DNA of 64,000 nucleotides from an uncultured Slackia sp. (GTDB taxonomy: Bacteria > Actinomycetota > Coriobacteriia > Coriobacteriales > Eggerthellaceae). Positions 8,478 to 17,400 of the stretch are shown piece by piece. The stretch covers positions 22,889 to 86,888 of the forward strand of contig NZ_CAUHPG010000008.1 of NCBI RefSeq assembly GCF_959608125.1. The letters run 5' to 3'. The position numbers and the translations under genes are program-made. The stretch's first letter is position 1; each line of letters opens with the position of its first letter. Below the pieces are notes generated by a model that was not told the DNA's origin, did not search any database, and saw only the letters and a list, made by a program, of their open reading frames with translations.

Positions 8478-8821
8478 GCGCTGCAGAAATCGCGGCGCAC
8501 CTGCTCCATCAAGCGGGCGATCCGCTCATCGGCCAGGGCATATGCCACGTGCTGCCCCTGCTTTTCCGACGACAGAATCCCCGCCGCCTTCAATGCGGCC
8601 AGATGCTGCGACAGGCCCGGCAGCGAAATGCCCGGAACATGCTCGGCGATCTGCGCCACCATGCGCGGCCCGTCGAGCAGCGAGCAGACGATCAACAGGC
8701 GCTTCTGGTTCGACAGCGCCTTGAACAGGGCCGCCACCTGGGCCGCATGCTCCTCGAGCTGCACCGCATCGGATCCCGCCGCGCATCCGGCCGCATCGTC
8801 GGCTCGTTCTTGCTTCGACAT
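8474..8821 (-). CDS. ArsR/SmtB family winged-helix repressor
   Basis: 115 residues: EEHAAQVAALFKALSNQKRLLIVCSLLDGPRMVAQIAEHVPGISLPGLSQHLAALKAAGIL... is a standard ArsR DNA-binding domain (recognition helix LPGLSQHLAAL). Cysteines are present (VCSLL, DFCSA), but the classical ELCVCDL metal site is absent, so a thiol or redox signal is as likely as a metal. It is downstream of the polyferredoxin gene on the same strand and probably represses that operon through the palindrome at 9784-9799. ATG 8821 follows AAAGGAGAAGG. Confidence 0.88.
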   Translation of the reverse strand: MSKQERADDAAGCAAGSDAVQLEEHAAQVAALFKALSNQKRLLIVCSLLDGPRMVAQIAEHVPGISLPGLSQHLAALKAAGILSSEKQGQHVAYALADERIARLMEQVRRDFCSA

Positions 8822-8849
8822 ATCCGTATCCTTCTCCTTTCCCCAAGCA

Positions 8850-8886
8850 GCCCTTCCCGCGCCCCGATCGAGGCTGCGGGAAGGGC
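8850..8886 (-). terminator. Intercistronic hairpin between polyferredoxin and ArsR genes
   Basis: GCCCTTCCCGC (8850-8860) pairs perfectly with GCGGGAAGGGC (8876-8886). No T-run follows on the minus strand, so it may tune relative expression or mRNA stability rather than end transcription. Confidence 0.5.
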
Positions 8887-8895
8887 CGCGCTCGT

Positions 8896-9762
8896 TTATT
8901 CGATATTGCATCCCGCTTCGCAGCCGGCGCCGCGTCCTGCGCCGCATCCGGCGCACGAAGAACCCTTCGCGCGAGCGGACGAAATCAGCTGCGTCATCGT
9001 TCCCATGGGGCAGAACACGCACCACGAACGCGGCCTGAACAGCAGCATGGAGAACAGGCCGATCACCGTCGACGTCAGCATGACGCCGTAGAATCCGAAG
9101 GCGAACTGCGCCACGCCCGGCGCCACCGCGACCGGGTAGGCCCAATGCCACGGCAGCTGGAACGTCCACAGCAGCTGCACCGTGGTGCCGAGCTCCTGCG
9201 AGCCGGTCAGAACAAGCCAGGTCACCACCAGCATATTAATGAACATGACCATGAAAAACGTCAGGAACCCGTAGCGAAACGCCTTGCTGCGGATCCAGCG
9301 CGGCAGCGCGACCCTGCGCGAGATGCCGAATCGCTCGCCCAGAAGATCGAGGAACTGGCCGCGGTCGCAGTAGCGGTTGCAGTACAGCTTGCCCTTGCCC
9401 GCCGCCGCGAAGATCAACGGAAGGAAGAAGAACAGCAGGCCGATCCACGCGAAGAGGATGTTGAAGAATCCCAAGGTCAGATAGATCGGCGTGACAACGT
9501 AGAGGTGGTCGTGCCATTTGCGCTCGCGCTTGACGGGCTTGGGACGCGGCTTGCCCGGGTCGCGCTTCTCATCCGTCTTCTCGATCGAAACGACCTCGGC
9601 AGGACACACCTTCGCGCACGTGCCGCATCCGACGCATCGGTCGGGATCGACCACGGCGAACCTGCCGTCCGGCACCGATATCGCAGAAAACGGACAGGTC
9701 TTCGCACACGTTCCGCACGCGACGCATTCATGTCCCACAACAGCACGCTTCGCCATCATCAT
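8896..9762 (-). CDS. NapH-like membrane polyferredoxin with cysteine-rich tail
   Basis: 288 residues. Two [4Fe-4S] motifs open the protein (CVACGTCAKTCPF, CVGCGTCAKVCPA). A basic linker and membrane segments follow, with the NapH-type cysteine pairs YCNRYCDRG and WCVFCPMGT between helices. NapH-family proteins move electrons between quinol and periplasmic or cytoplasmic partners. The unusual end CAGCGAGRGAGCEAGC places four extra cysteines in a short glycine-rich tail. Three consecutive ATGs (9762, 9759, 9756) follow AAGGGG; any could be used. It is probably co-transcribed with the ArsR gene. Confidence 0.8.
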   Translation of the reverse strand: MMMAKRAVVGHECVACGTCAKTCPFSAISVPDGRFAVVDPDRCVGCGTCAKVCPAEVVSIEKTDEKRDPGKPRPKPVKRERKWHDHLYVVTPIYLTLGFFNILFAWIGLLFFFLPLIFAAAGKGKLYCNRYCDRGQFLDLLGERFGISRRVALPRWIRSKAFRYGFLTFFMVMFINMLVVTWLVLTGSQELGTTVQLLWTFQLPWHWAYPVAVAPGVAQFAFGFYGVMLTSTVIGLFSMLLFRPRSWCVFCPMGTMTQLISSARAKGSSCAGCGAGRGAGCEAGCNIE

Positions 9763-9783
9763 CCCCTTCTTGTTTGTAAGTAT

Positions 9784-9799
9784 TTAAGCAATTACTTAA
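9784..9799. promoter_or_regulatory. Candidate ArsR operator TTAAGCAATTACTTAA
   Basis: TTAAG (9784-9788) and CTTAA (9795-9799) form a palindrome with a 6-bp spacer in an AT-rich patch, about 25 bp upstream of the polyferredoxin start. Spacing and composition resemble ArsR-family operators. Binding by the adjacent ArsR protein is inferred. Confidence 0.6.
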
Positions 9800-9839
9800 T
9801 TGTATGGGAACGAATGATATCCAAGCACGTCAAGTTTGG

Positions 9840-9902
9840 CAATAAAAAATAACGGCGGCCGCGACGCATCGAAACCGTTTTGTTCGACGCATCGCGGCCG
9901 CC
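9840..9902 (-). terminator. Intrinsic terminator of WYL regulator gene
   Basis: GGCGGCCGCGACGCATCGAA (9854-9873) pairs with the stretch ending CGGCCGCC at about 9902, with two mismatches. On the minus strand it is followed by GTTATTTTTTATT. Confidence 0.85.
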
Positions 9903-9924
9903 CCCGTGAATGCCTTGGAGACGC

Positions 9925-10911
9925 CTACTCTTCCAGCAGACTGCGCAGGTACGCGCGATATTCGTCGACCAGGTTCTGGGGACCCGCGATCGTCACCGCC
10001 CCGCCCATGCCTGCGACCCATCCGAAGAATTGCTGGCTCACGCATACCCTGACGTTGGCCAGGGCGCTTTCGTCCTCCTGCGCCTCGGTCGAAACCACCG
10101 CAGCGCCGAAACGGTCGGTGATGATTTCGAGCTTGCTGGGCGCAGCCTTCAGCACGGCCTGCTGCTCGTTGCCTGTGAAGCGACCGAAAATCGCGACCGT
10201 ACCGTCCTCGGGCTTGTAGCTCTTCACCGCGTCATTGTCAGCGGCGGGCTCATCTTCCAGAACGGCGAAATTCTTCATGCGGTCGAGGCGATACTCGACG
10301 ATCATGGCGTGCTCGTCGCTATAGGCCGAAAGGTAATAGAATCCGTTGTCGTAGGAAACGGCGACGGGCGTGACAACGCGCGGTTCTCCCTGGTGCGCGG
10401 CACGGCGCTTGCCGTCGGCCCCCATATACATGTAGACGAAAGACACCTTGCATTTCAGGCGAATGGCCTCGTGAACAGCGTCGACCGTTTTCAAGACGCA
10501 TTCGTGAGACGTTTTGACGCGGCCGACCACATGGATGGTGCGATTGAGCTTCGGGCGGTCGAGCTTCATCGCCAGGGTCTTCACCTTGTCGATCAGAAGC
10601 TTCGCCTGCCTGTCGCTGATAGCGCGGCATGACTGCACGGCGTCTGCGATCAGCATGAGCTCGGCGGCGCTCAGATTACGCGTGTCCAGACCGTATTCCA
10701 CGGGATTGCGCTGGTAGGTTTTGACATCGACGCCGAACTCGCGCAGCGTCTTGATATCCTTGTAAACGCTCTTACGCTCGGCGCTTACCTTGTATTCGCC
10801 GAGACGCTCGATGATGCCTGCCATGGTCACGCCATGTTCGGCATCGGTCTCCTCTTGAAGAATCTTGAGCAGGTACAAAACCTTGATTTTCGAGGTTTTA
10901 TTATTCGCCAT
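9925..10911 (-). CDS. WYL-domain transcriptional regulator
   Basis: 328 residues. The N-terminal winged helix (KVLYLLKILQEETD...YKVSAERKSVYKDIKTLREFGVDV) is typical of YobV/PafC-like regulators. A WYL-type ligand domain follows (RVVTPVAVSYDNGFYYLSAYSDEH, residues ~190-215), then a WCX-like C-terminal domain. WYL proteins usually sense nucleic acid or nucleotide ligands and act as repressors or activators. The target is unknown; the gene stands alone. ATG 10911 follows AAGGAAAG. Confidence 0.85.
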   Translation of the reverse strand: MANNKTSKIKVLYLLKILQEETDAEHGVTMAGIIERLGEYKVSAERKSVYKDIKTLREFGVDVKTYQRNPVEYGLDTRNLSAAELMLIADAVQSCRAISDRQAKLLIDKVKTLAMKLDRPKLNRTIHVVGRVKTSHECVLKTVDAVHEAIRLKCKVSFVYMYMGADGKRRAAHQGEPRVVTPVAVSYDNGFYYLSAYSDEHAMIVEYRLDRMKNFAVLEDEPAADNDAVKSYKPEDGTVAIFGRFTGNEQQAVLKAAPSKLEIITDRFGAAVVSTEAQEDESALANVRVCVSQQFFGWVAGMGGAVTIAGPQNLVDEYRAYLRSLLEE

Positions 10912-11004
10912 GATTCACGCAGCTTTCCTTAACGGGCTTATGCCAAGCCCGCATTCTAACAGACGAAGAACCGATGGTCTGCACCATAGCCGCACTCGTG
11001 TAAA

Positions 11005-11958
11005 TTAACGTTTATAAACTGTTTCCCCCATATGCTCCGTCGAGTATCCCACGATGCGCGAAGCCTCTTCTTTGAAAGCACGCGACCGGATCAGCCGAAC
11101 CGCGGCATCCACGACGGGAATGCTGCGCTCGTTCTCGAGAAACGCGATGTCGAGCCACTCGTCTTGCAAGGGGAGGAAGTCGACGCCTTCCACCTGATGG
11201 AACACGCGCTCGGACCCGATACAGACATCGGCCGCGCCGCGCGCCACGAGCGACGCGGCCGTCAAAGCCGACGACACCTCGCGATCGTAGCCGTTCACTG
11301 CACGCACGTTCAGGCCGAACTCGCGCATCTTCTCGTCGAACAGCACGCGCGAGCCGCAGCCGCGCTCGCGGTTGACGAGCCGCACGCCTTCGCGGGCGAG
11401 GTCTTCCCATGCGCGCAGACCGCGCGGATTCCCCTTCGCCACGATAAGCCCCTGGCGGCGCCCCACCAGACGGACCATGCGCACAGGAACGCCCGGCACC
11501 AGGCGCTCGACGAAGGGCAGGTTGTACGAAAGACGGTCGTAGAAGTGCACGAGCGCCGCATGGGCACGACCTGCATACAGGTCGCACAATGCCGCATAGC
11601 TTCCCTCGTAGACCCGCTCGAACGTCGAACCTGCGGCCACCGATCCCAAGTAGTTCGCCAGCATATCGCCCAATATGTCGTTGCCCGCGATAACGAACGA
11701 TGCAGCACGGGCCCGGACAGCGAATGCGGACGCCTCGGAACGCACGGACGGCATGCGGACGGAGCCCTCGAGGAGTTCGGAGCGAGGCCCCGTACGACGT
11801 GCGACATAGTTCGCTACGTCATCGCGCGAGAAGCGCATCTTCCGACCGACGTGATATGCAGCAAGCTCTTCGCGCTTGACCAGGTTGTATACGGTATTCT
11901 TGCTGACCCGCAGAATCGCGGCCACCTCGTCGGCCGTCAAGGCCCCGCTTTCGGACAC
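11005..11958 (-). CDS. Excisionase-type HTH + periplasmic-binding-like domain regulator (molybdate/tungstate type)
   Basis: About 317 residues. The N-terminus is an excisionase/MerR-like helix-turn-helix (LTADEVAAILRVSKNTVYNLVKREELAAYHVGRKMRFSRDDV). From about residue 85 a type-2 periplasmic-binding fold follows (VIAGNDILGDMLANYL...RLVNRERGCGSRVLFDEKM). Such fusions usually sit beside molybdate or tungstate transport and storage genes and sense the oxyanion. The divergent neighbour encodes a molybdopterin-binding protein, which supports this. I prefer GTG 11958 behind GAGGGGG; a TTG at 12009 in frame is possible and would add 17 residues. Confidence 0.8.
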   Translation of the reverse strand: MSESGALTADEVAAILRVSKNTVYNLVKREELAAYHVGRKMRFSRDDVANYVARRTGPRSELLEGSVRMPSVRSEASAFAVRARAASFVIAGNDILGDMLANYLGSVAAGSTFERVYEGSYAALCDLYAGRAHAALVHFYDRLSYNLPFVERLVPGVPVRMVRLVGRRQGLIVAKGNPRGLRAWEDLAREGVRLVNRERGCGSRVLFDEKMREFGLNVRAVNGYDREVSSALTAASLVARGAADVCIGSERVFHQVEGVDFLPLQDEWLDIAFLENERSIPVVDAAVRLIRSRAFKEEASRIVGYSTEHMGETVYKR

Positions 11959-11997
11959 GCCTTCCCCCTCGTTCGACGCGGCTCCATTCGAACACAA

Positions 11998-12216
11998 GTA
12001 TATACTCAATCAAGAATAAATACAGGGTACACCGCAAGTCGGCCGAAGCCGACCCTTCGCACAAACGACGACGCGGGTTGTGCGAAACAAGACGAAACGG
12101 CGCCTGGCGACGCGCTTTCCACCGCAACCCTTCCCCCGCCCCGCCGATGCGGCCATACTGGGAGCCGTCACCGAATCGCCGTCGCGAACGGACGGCGCAT
12201 CCACGAAAGGAACGCC
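11998..12216. promoter_or_regulatory. Divergent promoter region between Mo-type regulator and Mop protein
   Basis: An AT-rich block at about 11998-12030 contains the palindrome GTATATAC (11998-12005) and should hold promoters for one or both genes. The rest of the stretch up to the Mop start is GC-rich leader. No recognisable riboswitch was seen. Confidence 0.35.
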
Positions 12217-12642
12217 ATGAAGATTTCTGCACGCAACCAGCTCAAAGGCATCGTCTCCTCCGTCTCCGAAGGCGCCGTCAACGGCATCGTCGCCATCGAC
12301 CTGGGCGAGGACACCGTGAAGGCGTCCATCACCATGGAGGCCATCAAAGACCTGGGCATCAAGGAGGGCATTACCGCCTACGTCGTCATCAAGGCAACCA
12401 GCGTGATGTTCGCCGCCGGATCCGAGCGCATCGCCGGCATCTCCGCGCGCAACCAGCTCGCGGGCACCGTCGAAAGCGTCAAGAAAGGCGCCGTCAACGG
12501 CCACGTGGCCCTCAAGCTTTCCGACGGCTCCGTCATCAAGGGCTCCATCACCAACGACGCCATCGACGAGCTGGGCCTGACCGAAGGCGCGGCCGCCCTT
12601 GCCATCGTCAAGTCCACCGACGTGATCGTAGGCATCGAATAA
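12217..12642 (+). CDS. Tandem Mop-domain molybdopterin/oxyanion-binding protein
   Basis: 141 residues made of two Mop (TOBE-like) repeats: SARNQLKGIVSSVSEGAVNG at 3-22 and again SARNQLAGTVESVKKGAVNG at about 75-94, each ending in an ATSVMF/STDVIV strand. Di-Mop proteins of this length bind molybdate or tungstate and act as cytoplasmic oxyanion stores. It is divergent from the Mo-type regulator, its probable controller. ATG 12217 follows GAAAGGAAC; the much longer open frame upstream is spurious. Confidence 0.9.
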   Translation: MKISARNQLKGIVSSVSEGAVNGIVAIDLGEDTVKASITMEAIKDLGIKEGITAYVVIKATSVMFAAGSERIAGISARNQLAGTVESVKKGAVNGHVALKLSDGSVIKGSITNDAIDELGLTEGAAALAIVKSTDVIVGIE

Positions 12643-12673
12643 GCGAACCTTCGCGAAAAGCGATGTTTCATCG

Positions 12674-12715
12674 AAGGTCCTCCGCACGGCAGACGTGCGG
12701 AGGACCTTTTCGTTT
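12674..12715 (+). terminator. Intrinsic terminator after Mop gene
   Basis: A perfect 15-bp stem (12674-12688 with 12694-12708; AAGGTCCTCCGCACG) with a 5-nt loop is followed by TTCGTTT. Confidence 0.92.
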
Positions 12716-12765
12716 CAAGACCGATCGCGCCCATGCTGGATAAGGGCTTCCCCTATCGCCTTTCT

Positions 12766-12790
12766 TTTGTTATATTTAATCTATAACAAA
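12766..12790. promoter_or_regulatory. Candidate GntR/YtrA operator overlapping promoter
   Basis: TTTGTTATA (12766-12774) and TATAACAAA (12782-12790) are perfect 9-bp inverted arms separated by 7 bp, about 30 bp upstream of the GntR start and in the AT-rich promoter zone. An autoregulatory site for the downstream YtrA-type repressor is the natural reading. Confidence 0.7.
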
Positions 12791-12821
12791 TAGAACATTA
12801 AGACGACGAAAGGAGGCCGCC

Positions 12822-13244
12822 GTGATTATCCGCATAGACCAGACGAGCCCCGAGCCCGTCTACCTGCAGATTCGCAACCAAATCGTCGCGGCGATCGCGC
12901 ACGGGGAACTCGAAGCATCCGACAGGCTGCCCAGCGTACGCGCGCTGGCAAGCGACCTGGGCGTGAATCTGCACACGGTGAACAAAGCCTACGCCGTGCT
13001 ACGCGACGAGGGATTCCTGATGATGCGCGGCCGAGCGGGCGCCGTGATCGCCGATTTCCGACACGCCGCCTCGCCCGAGCATCAAGCAGCCGGCGCCGAG
13101 AAGATCGAAGAGGCCCTGTATCGGCTGGCCCTGGAGCACCGCGCCCAGGGAGGCAGCTGCAAGTCCTTCCTCGCCATCGCCTCAGAGCAGGCGAAACGCG
13201 TCTTCGACGCAGCCGTTTCCGACACATCGACCGAAGGAGCGTGA
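12822..13244 (+). CDS. GntR family regulator, YtrA subfamily
   Basis: 140 residues. The protein opens IRIDQTSPEPVYLQIRNQIVAAIAHGEL and has the GntR winged helix (DRLPSVRALASDLGVNLHTVNKAYAVLRDEGFL). The short all-helical tail of about 60 residues without an effector domain defines the YtrA subgroup, which usually controls a neighbouring membrane or transport gene. GTG 12822 follows AAAGGAGGCCGC. The stop overlaps the start of the next gene, so the two are one operon. Confidence 0.9.
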   Translation: MIIRIDQTSPEPVYLQIRNQIVAAIAHGELEASDRLPSVRALASDLGVNLHTVNKAYAVLRDEGFLMMRGRAGAVIADFRHAASPEHQAAGAEKIEEALYRLALEHRAQGGSCKSFLAIASEQAKRVFDAAVSDTSTEGA

Positions 13245-14374
13245 TCGCCGTGGTCGCCGCCGCAACCGTGGGCATGTTCGCCCTGACGACTCTTTCCGCG
13301 GGCCTGCTGCTCGCCTTCACTCCGTATCTCATGCGCCGCAACGAATGCTTCGCAACCACCGTACCTGCCGCCGCGCACGATGACCCGGCCCTGCGCGCGC
13401 TGAAGAAGCGCTACGCCGCGGCCATGGTCGCGTTCACGATCGCCTGCACCGCTCTTTCCGCAGGCGCGGGCCTCCTGATCGTTTCTGGAGACGAGACGCT
13501 CGGCACGGTGCTCGAATGCATCGCCGTAACCGCCCCGATCGTCGCGTCGTTCGCGCTCATGCTGGCGAACCGCCGCAAGGTCGTCGCCCTCAAGCGCGAG
13601 CGTGGCTGGCAGGCGCAAAGCAGGCAGACGGTCGCCTTGGCCGCCGAGCAAGACTTGCCCGCCGCCCTGCCTCTGGCATGGAACCTGCTCTACATCCCTC
13701 TCATCCTTGCCACGATAGGCATCGGTCTCGCCCTGTACCCGTCCATGCCCGACATGCTGCCTATGCATGCCGATTTCTCGGGTAACGTGAACGAATACGC
13801 GCCCAAATCGATCGGCAGCGCCATCGGATTTCCCGTGCTCTTCGAAGCGTCCCTAGCCGCATGCCTTACCTTCTCGCATTGGTCGATCCTTCGCTCGAAG
13901 CGCCCCGTCGACCCGTCCGCCCCTTCGGCATCGGCGCTCGCCTACGGTCTTTTCGCCCGAGCCCAGAGCATTTTCCTCCTGGTCGTCGGCCTTGGCTTAA
14001 GCGGCGGCATCGGCATTCTGTTCCTGCTGTCTTCGGCGGGTTTCATCGGCCTGGGCCAGGCGGGCGCGATCATCGTGCTTCTGACCGTCCCGGTCGTGCT
14101 GGGCAGCATCGCCCTATCGGTCGTCTACGGCCAGGCGGGTTCGCGCGTCTTCATGCGCATGCAAGGCGGATCCGAACTTCTCATGGACGACGACGAGCAC
14201 TGGAAGCTAGGCATCTTCTATTTCAATCGCGATGACGCGAGCCTCTTCTTGCCCGAGCGCTTCGGCGTCGGCTGGACGATCAACCTCGCCCGCCCCGCCG
14301 CATGGGCGATCATGGTCGGATTCCTCATCCTCACCGCTGCCTTCATCGCGCTGACGATGAGCCTGGTCGCGTAA
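13241..14374 (+). CDS. DUF1648-domain membrane protein
   Basis: 377 residues with about eight membrane segments. A DUF1648-like block sits near the middle (YPSMPDMLPMHADFSGNVNEYAPKS), and the C-terminal part has WKLGIFYFNRDDASLFLPERFGVGWTINLARP, the DUF5808-like segment found in the same architecture. This combination is commonly paired with YtrA-type GntR regulators; its role (membrane stress or peptide sensing) is not established. The start GTG 13241 overlaps the GntR stop and uses GAAGGAGC. Confidence 0.8.
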   Translation: MIAVVAAATVGMFALTTLSAGLLLAFTPYLMRRNECFATTVPAAAHDDPALRALKKRYAAAMVAFTIACTALSAGAGLLIVSGDETLGTVLECIAVTAPIVASFALMLANRRKVVALKRERGWQAQSRQTVALAAEQDLPAALPLAWNLLYIPLILATIGIGLALYPSMPDMLPMHADFSGNVNEYAPKSIGSAIGFPVLFEASLAACLTFSHWSILRSKRPVDPSAPSASALAYGLFARAQSIFLLVVGLGLSGGIGILFLLSSAGFIGLGQAGAIIVLLTVPVVLGSIALSVVYGQAGSRVFMRMQGGSELLMDDDEHWKLGIFYFNRDDASLFLPERFGVGWTINLARPAAWAIMVGFLILTAAFIALTMSLVA

Positions 14375-14403
14375 GAAAGACGCCGACTGGAAGCCCTTTA
14401 CGA

Positions 14404-14451
14404 AAAACACCCCGCAGCCTCAGGGCGTCGAGCCCGGCTGCGGGGTGTTTT
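14404..14451. terminator. Bidirectional terminator between DUF1648 gene and giant surface protein
   Basis: AAAACACCCCGCAGCC (14404-14419) and GGCTGCGGGGTGTTTT (14436-14451) form a perfect 16-bp stem with A and T flanks, usable from both convergent genes. Confidence 0.9.
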
Positions 14452-14487
14452 CATGTCACGATGTAAAAGCCGCGAAGCGATACAGGC

Positions 14488-17400
14488 CTACAGACCCTCC
14501 GCGCGACGGGGCCCGCGCATGCGCAGGGCCACGACGGCTGCGGTCAGCGATACGAGCGCCGTCATGGACAGCCCGACCACCAAAGGCGCCGTTGCATCCG
14601 ACATCGCGGGAACGAATCGCTCAGGATCGCCGCCTTCGGGAAGGACATCGGAACCAGGCTGCTTTCCGTACGCAGAAGACGCGCCTTGCGGATCCGCCGC
14701 CGCACCCGGCGCCTGCGTCGAACCGCCCTGGCCCGGCTGGGATCCGCCCGATTCGCCGTTCGAATCAGGCGCGGTTCCGTCATCGTTCGAGCCGCCGCCT
14801 TCATCAGGCGTCTCCGTCGAATCGCCGCCGCCCTGGCCGCCATCGGGATCCAGGCCGCCATCATCCGGACCGGAGCCCTGGCCGCCACCATCGACGTCCG
14901 GGGCATCGCCGCCCGAGCCGTTCCCGCCGCCGTCAGGATTCTGGCCGCCTTGGCCGCCGTTTCCGTCGGGAACCTGACCCTGGCCGTTTTCGTCGGGCGC
15001 TTGATCATTGCCGTCGGAACCGCCGTTCGACTCGCCGCCCTGGCCCGCACCGCCGCCATCCGGCTGCGGCACGACCACCTTCACGGGCGTCTGCATAACG
15101 GTCTGCGCATGGTTGGCGTCCTCCAAGGTGCGAGCGAACGCATGGTATTCGACATCGGGGCTTAAGCCCGAAAACTCCGATTCGAACGTCCACGTGTCGA
15201 GCACGGCGGTCGCCGCCACGCTCGCCGCATCGTCTGCAGGATGCTCAGGAATGGTACAAAGCGCATACTGGACCTTGGCGTCATCGGCGCCGGAAGGGGA
15301 CAAGCGTGCCGTCGATCCATCCATTTCGACGAAAAGCGCCAAGTCGTGCTCGACCTTCTTCGTCACCTCGAGCACCACTTCGGCCCGAGCCTCGCGCGCC
15401 CCCGCTTCCTCGCCATCGGCATGATACGACACGACCGCCGTCGCGGCATACACTCCTGCCGCAAGCTTCGGCTTCGCCGCGATCGACCAGCCGGCATCCT
15501 GCGCTCCAGGCGCTATCTCCGCAGCCCCCGCAGAAACCGAGAACGCGTCGGCCGGCGCGCCGTCTTCGCTCGAAGCGATGCGCACCCCGTCGACGAACGC
15601 CCGCGCCGTGCCTGCATTCGCCAGCGTCAACGCCGCAGAGGGCGCGCTTGATCCGTACTGAACGCTGCCCAGGTCGACGGCCGACGCCTGCAAGATAGGA
15701 ACCTCGGAAGCATCCTCGAAAAAGTCGAGCAACGAACACGAGAAGAATTTGTCGCCCTGCGTCTGCAGCTTGATATAGCGCGCCGTCACGGGTTCGTCGA
15801 ACGCTACGCGCGCGGGCTTGCCGGCCTTCCACGAAAAGCCCGACGCTTCTTTGACCTCGCTGAACGCGTCGGCATCGACCGCCACGCCCGCGGCGGCGCC
15901 GGCATCGGGCGCGGCCGAGACGATCACCTTGTTGCGCGGCGTGCCGTTGCCGTGGTCGGGACGCGGCCAGAAATCGAACGCGGCGATATCGCGCTCACGC
16001 CCCAGATCGATTACGATCCAACCGTCGTAATCGTTACCCGACCAGGCATTATGCCAATACGAAAGCGCGCTTGCGTCAAGTACCCTTCTCGCGCCGTCCT
16101 CGCCGTTTTGCGACGACGAATACGAATTCACGTTCAACTCGCCGTACGGAACGAACGTCATGCCCGTCTCGGCGTCCTCGCTGAACGAGAGCGTCATCGG
16201 ATCGGACGGAAGCATCGTCCCCGACGCCGCACGCCTCACCTGCACGTCGACATCGCCTGGAAAAAGGTTACGCTCGGTCAGACGCGTCCATGCACCGTCG
16301 CCTATGCGCGTCTCGATTTTCGCCGGCATCGCGGAGTCCTCGAAATACAGGGCATTCGTCCTGTCGTTGAGGAAATGCCGCGGAAGCTCCTTCGACGCGA
16401 TGCCGATATCGATCGCATTGATCGTATTCGAACCGATGAATCTGACCAAGATGTCGTTCTCCGGCGTGATCGAGGCTACCTGTTCGTCGGTCAGCTTCTC
16501 TTTCACCTGACCGCCCACCAGCTGCTTCCACGACGACCCGCCATCCAGGCTGTATTCCCACGGCGTTCCGCCGGAAGCGAACTGCGCGCCAAGCTTGATC
16601 GTATTCGCATCGGCCCCGTCGAACGAGAACGTGGCCAAATAGCCGTCGGATTTACCGAGCAGCGCATTGGCCATGGCCTTGGAGACCTCGGGCTGGAGCA
16701 CGTCGCCGGCCGCCGCCTTCGACGCCTTCTGCAGCGTACGCACGCGAAGGTCCTCCAGCTCGACCACGTAGGCACCCTTGGTGCGCTCGTCGATCACCTT
16801 CATGAAGTCGTGCATCGGCAGCGGATAGTACGCAAGAGCATCGGCCACATGCTGTGCAAGCGCAAGCCACTCTTCTTTGCCCGCGCCCTTCTGCTCGTAC
16901 AGGCCGATCTTCGCCGTGATGGCATCGTAATTGAGGTCCTGAGCGGCGAGCGAGGCATCCAGAAGCGCCTGCTTGTCTTCGAGCGATGCGAAGCTGTCGG
17001 CCAGCAGGCGCAGTTCATAGCTCTGCACGTACGAATCGAAATCGTTAAGCGCATCCTGGGCGTATACGGTATAGGTGCCGCTCCTGATGTATTCCTCCTG
17101 GCTTTTGCGCTGCTGGTTCCAGTTATTCAGATAGTGCGCGGCCGAGGGCACGTCGGAATTCGACCATCCCGACACGTCGTTCTGAATGCGATAGGCGCCC
17201 TTCTGCTCGCCCGCAGCATCCGCGCGCAGCTCATAGGTCATCGTAGCCGCATGGCCGGGCTGACCCATGACCGCCGACGGAACGCCCACCATGCAGTTGA
17301 GGTTCGAAAAGGTCTTCGCCAACGCGCCGCATACGCCGCCTTTTTCGAACACCATCCAAAGACGGTGATACTGCGCGGGGTCGGTCGTGGCACCGGGCGC

